This document shows, in pieces, positions 29,180-29,502 of a DNA stretch of 29,502 bases. The notes below the pieces were generated by a model. That model ran no database searches and had not been told where the DNA came from. It saw only the letters and a program-made list of their open reading frames with translations. Position numbers and translations under genes: made by a program. The stretch lies in assembly GCA_013202445.1 (NCBI GenBank), contig JABMRW010000043.1, positions 1-29,502 of the forward strand, written 5' to 3'. The DNA is from Deltaproteobacteria bacterium (GTDB taxonomy: Bacteria; Chloroflexota; Dehalococcoidia; Dehalococcoidales; BS750m-G39). Within the stretch, counting starts at the first letter, position 1. Every line of letters starts with the position of its first letter.

Positions 29180-29502
29180 ATGAACAAGAAGATTAATACA
29201 AAGCTAACGTTACGGACCATGGCGGACTGGGTTAAAGTCATCATATTATTGTTGGACGAAGCGGCGGTAATGGCAGTTATTCTACTGATATTACATTTTC
29301 TGGGGATACAAATTCCTTTGCCGATTATGATTGGTGGGGGGATAATAGTCGGTATCTTTGTTTTTATAATACATATCGCGGTGATACCCAGTTTCCACTG
29401 GAAGCAGGTTACCGGTCGAGAAGGAATGATAGGCGAACAAGGCAGAGTTGTGGAACCACTGACTCCGGTAGGAGCTATCACTGTTAAGGGAGAGTACTGG
29501 AG
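29180..29502 (+). CDS. NfeD-like membrane protein, partial (window edge)
   Basis: Starts at ATG 29180 and is still open at the window end after 107 codons. After a basic, soluble start (MNKKINTKLTLRTMADWVK) come two membrane segments (VIILLLDEAAVMAVILLILH and IMIGGGIIVGIFVFIIHIAV), then the beginning of an NfeD-type OB-fold domain: GREGMIGEQGRVVEPLTPVG then AITVKGEYW, the G..G.a...L.P.G.v.v.GE.W pattern of NfeD. NfeD proteins usually partner with stomatin-like (SPFH) proteins or membrane proteases; a partner gene would lie beyond the edge. Confidence 0.75.
   Translation, partial: MNKKINTKLTLRTMADWVKVIILLLDEAAVMAVILLILHFLGIQIPLPIMIGGGIIVGIFVFIIHIAVIPSFHWKQVTGREGMIGEQGRVVEPLTPVGAITVKGEYW

Noticed and set aside
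1..29502. CRISPR array, rRNA genes or an intact insertion sequence
   Set aside because: No regularly spaced direct repeats, no rRNA-like blocks and no intact transposase were seen; only recombinase fragments are present.

Overview
The window looks like a chromosomal stretch from an anaerobic bacterium of the Chloroflexota, most likely Dehalococcoidia. This is inferred from gene content, not from a marker search. The pointers are a class II (cobalamin-dependent) ribonucleotide reductase under NrdR, MttB-type corrinoid methyltransferases, a COG2509-type flavoprotein, DUF2341 surface proteins, and G-rich dispersed repeats filling the intergenic gaps. Coding DNA in most of the window is fairly GC-rich; the luxR-type gene at 23530-24690 is clearly more A+T-rich.

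Layout. (1) 66-278: one small unknown gene. (2) 275-3785, minus strand: a four-gene cell-surface operon made of a DUF2341 protein, a small secreted protein sharing its C-terminal domain, a lipoprotein, and a membrane-anchored protein with a Thr-Pro stalk. Its leader carries a strong stem-loop and two TTGCCA..TGGCAA palindromes. (3) 4084-5475, plus: a COG2509 FAD oxidoreductase, followed by a repeat-filled gap that ends in what looks like the 3' tail of rpsU, then yqeY. (4) 6515-9861, minus: an adenine-deaminase-like amidohydrolase followed by a radical SAM protein. (5) 9862-10386: a repeat-filled gap with a broken serine recombinase. (6) 10387-15614, minus: two MttB-family methyltransferases, a corrinoid protein, and an asparagine-synthetase-like enzyme whose glutaminase site has lost its catalytic Cys and Gln-binding residues. 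(7) 16377-23278, minus: a branched-chain-type ABC transporter operon (livG-livF-acyl-CoA ligase-livH-livM-livK). It is divergent from a LuxR-type regulator across a shared operator-like hairpin. (8) 24682-25092: a truncated reading frame, a tRNA 3' fragment and a repeat copy, which together look like a recombination scar. (9) 25093-28569, minus: nrdR-nrdJ-DUF3467, with an NrdR box filling the spacer between the -35 and -10. (10) 28729-29103: a probable recombinase tail fused to a repeat. (11) 29180 to the end: an NfeD-like membrane protein cut by the window edge.

How the genes may work together. Region 7 probably imports a carboxylic acid or amino-acid-like compound and activates it as a CoA thioester. 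Region 6 probably removes a methyl group from an unknown methylated amine or betaine. Its fourth enzyme would be an ATP-dependent, glutamine-independent amide-forming ligase. That combination is the best candidate here for an undescribed system. No corrinoid re-activating enzyme or second methyltransferase lies in the window.
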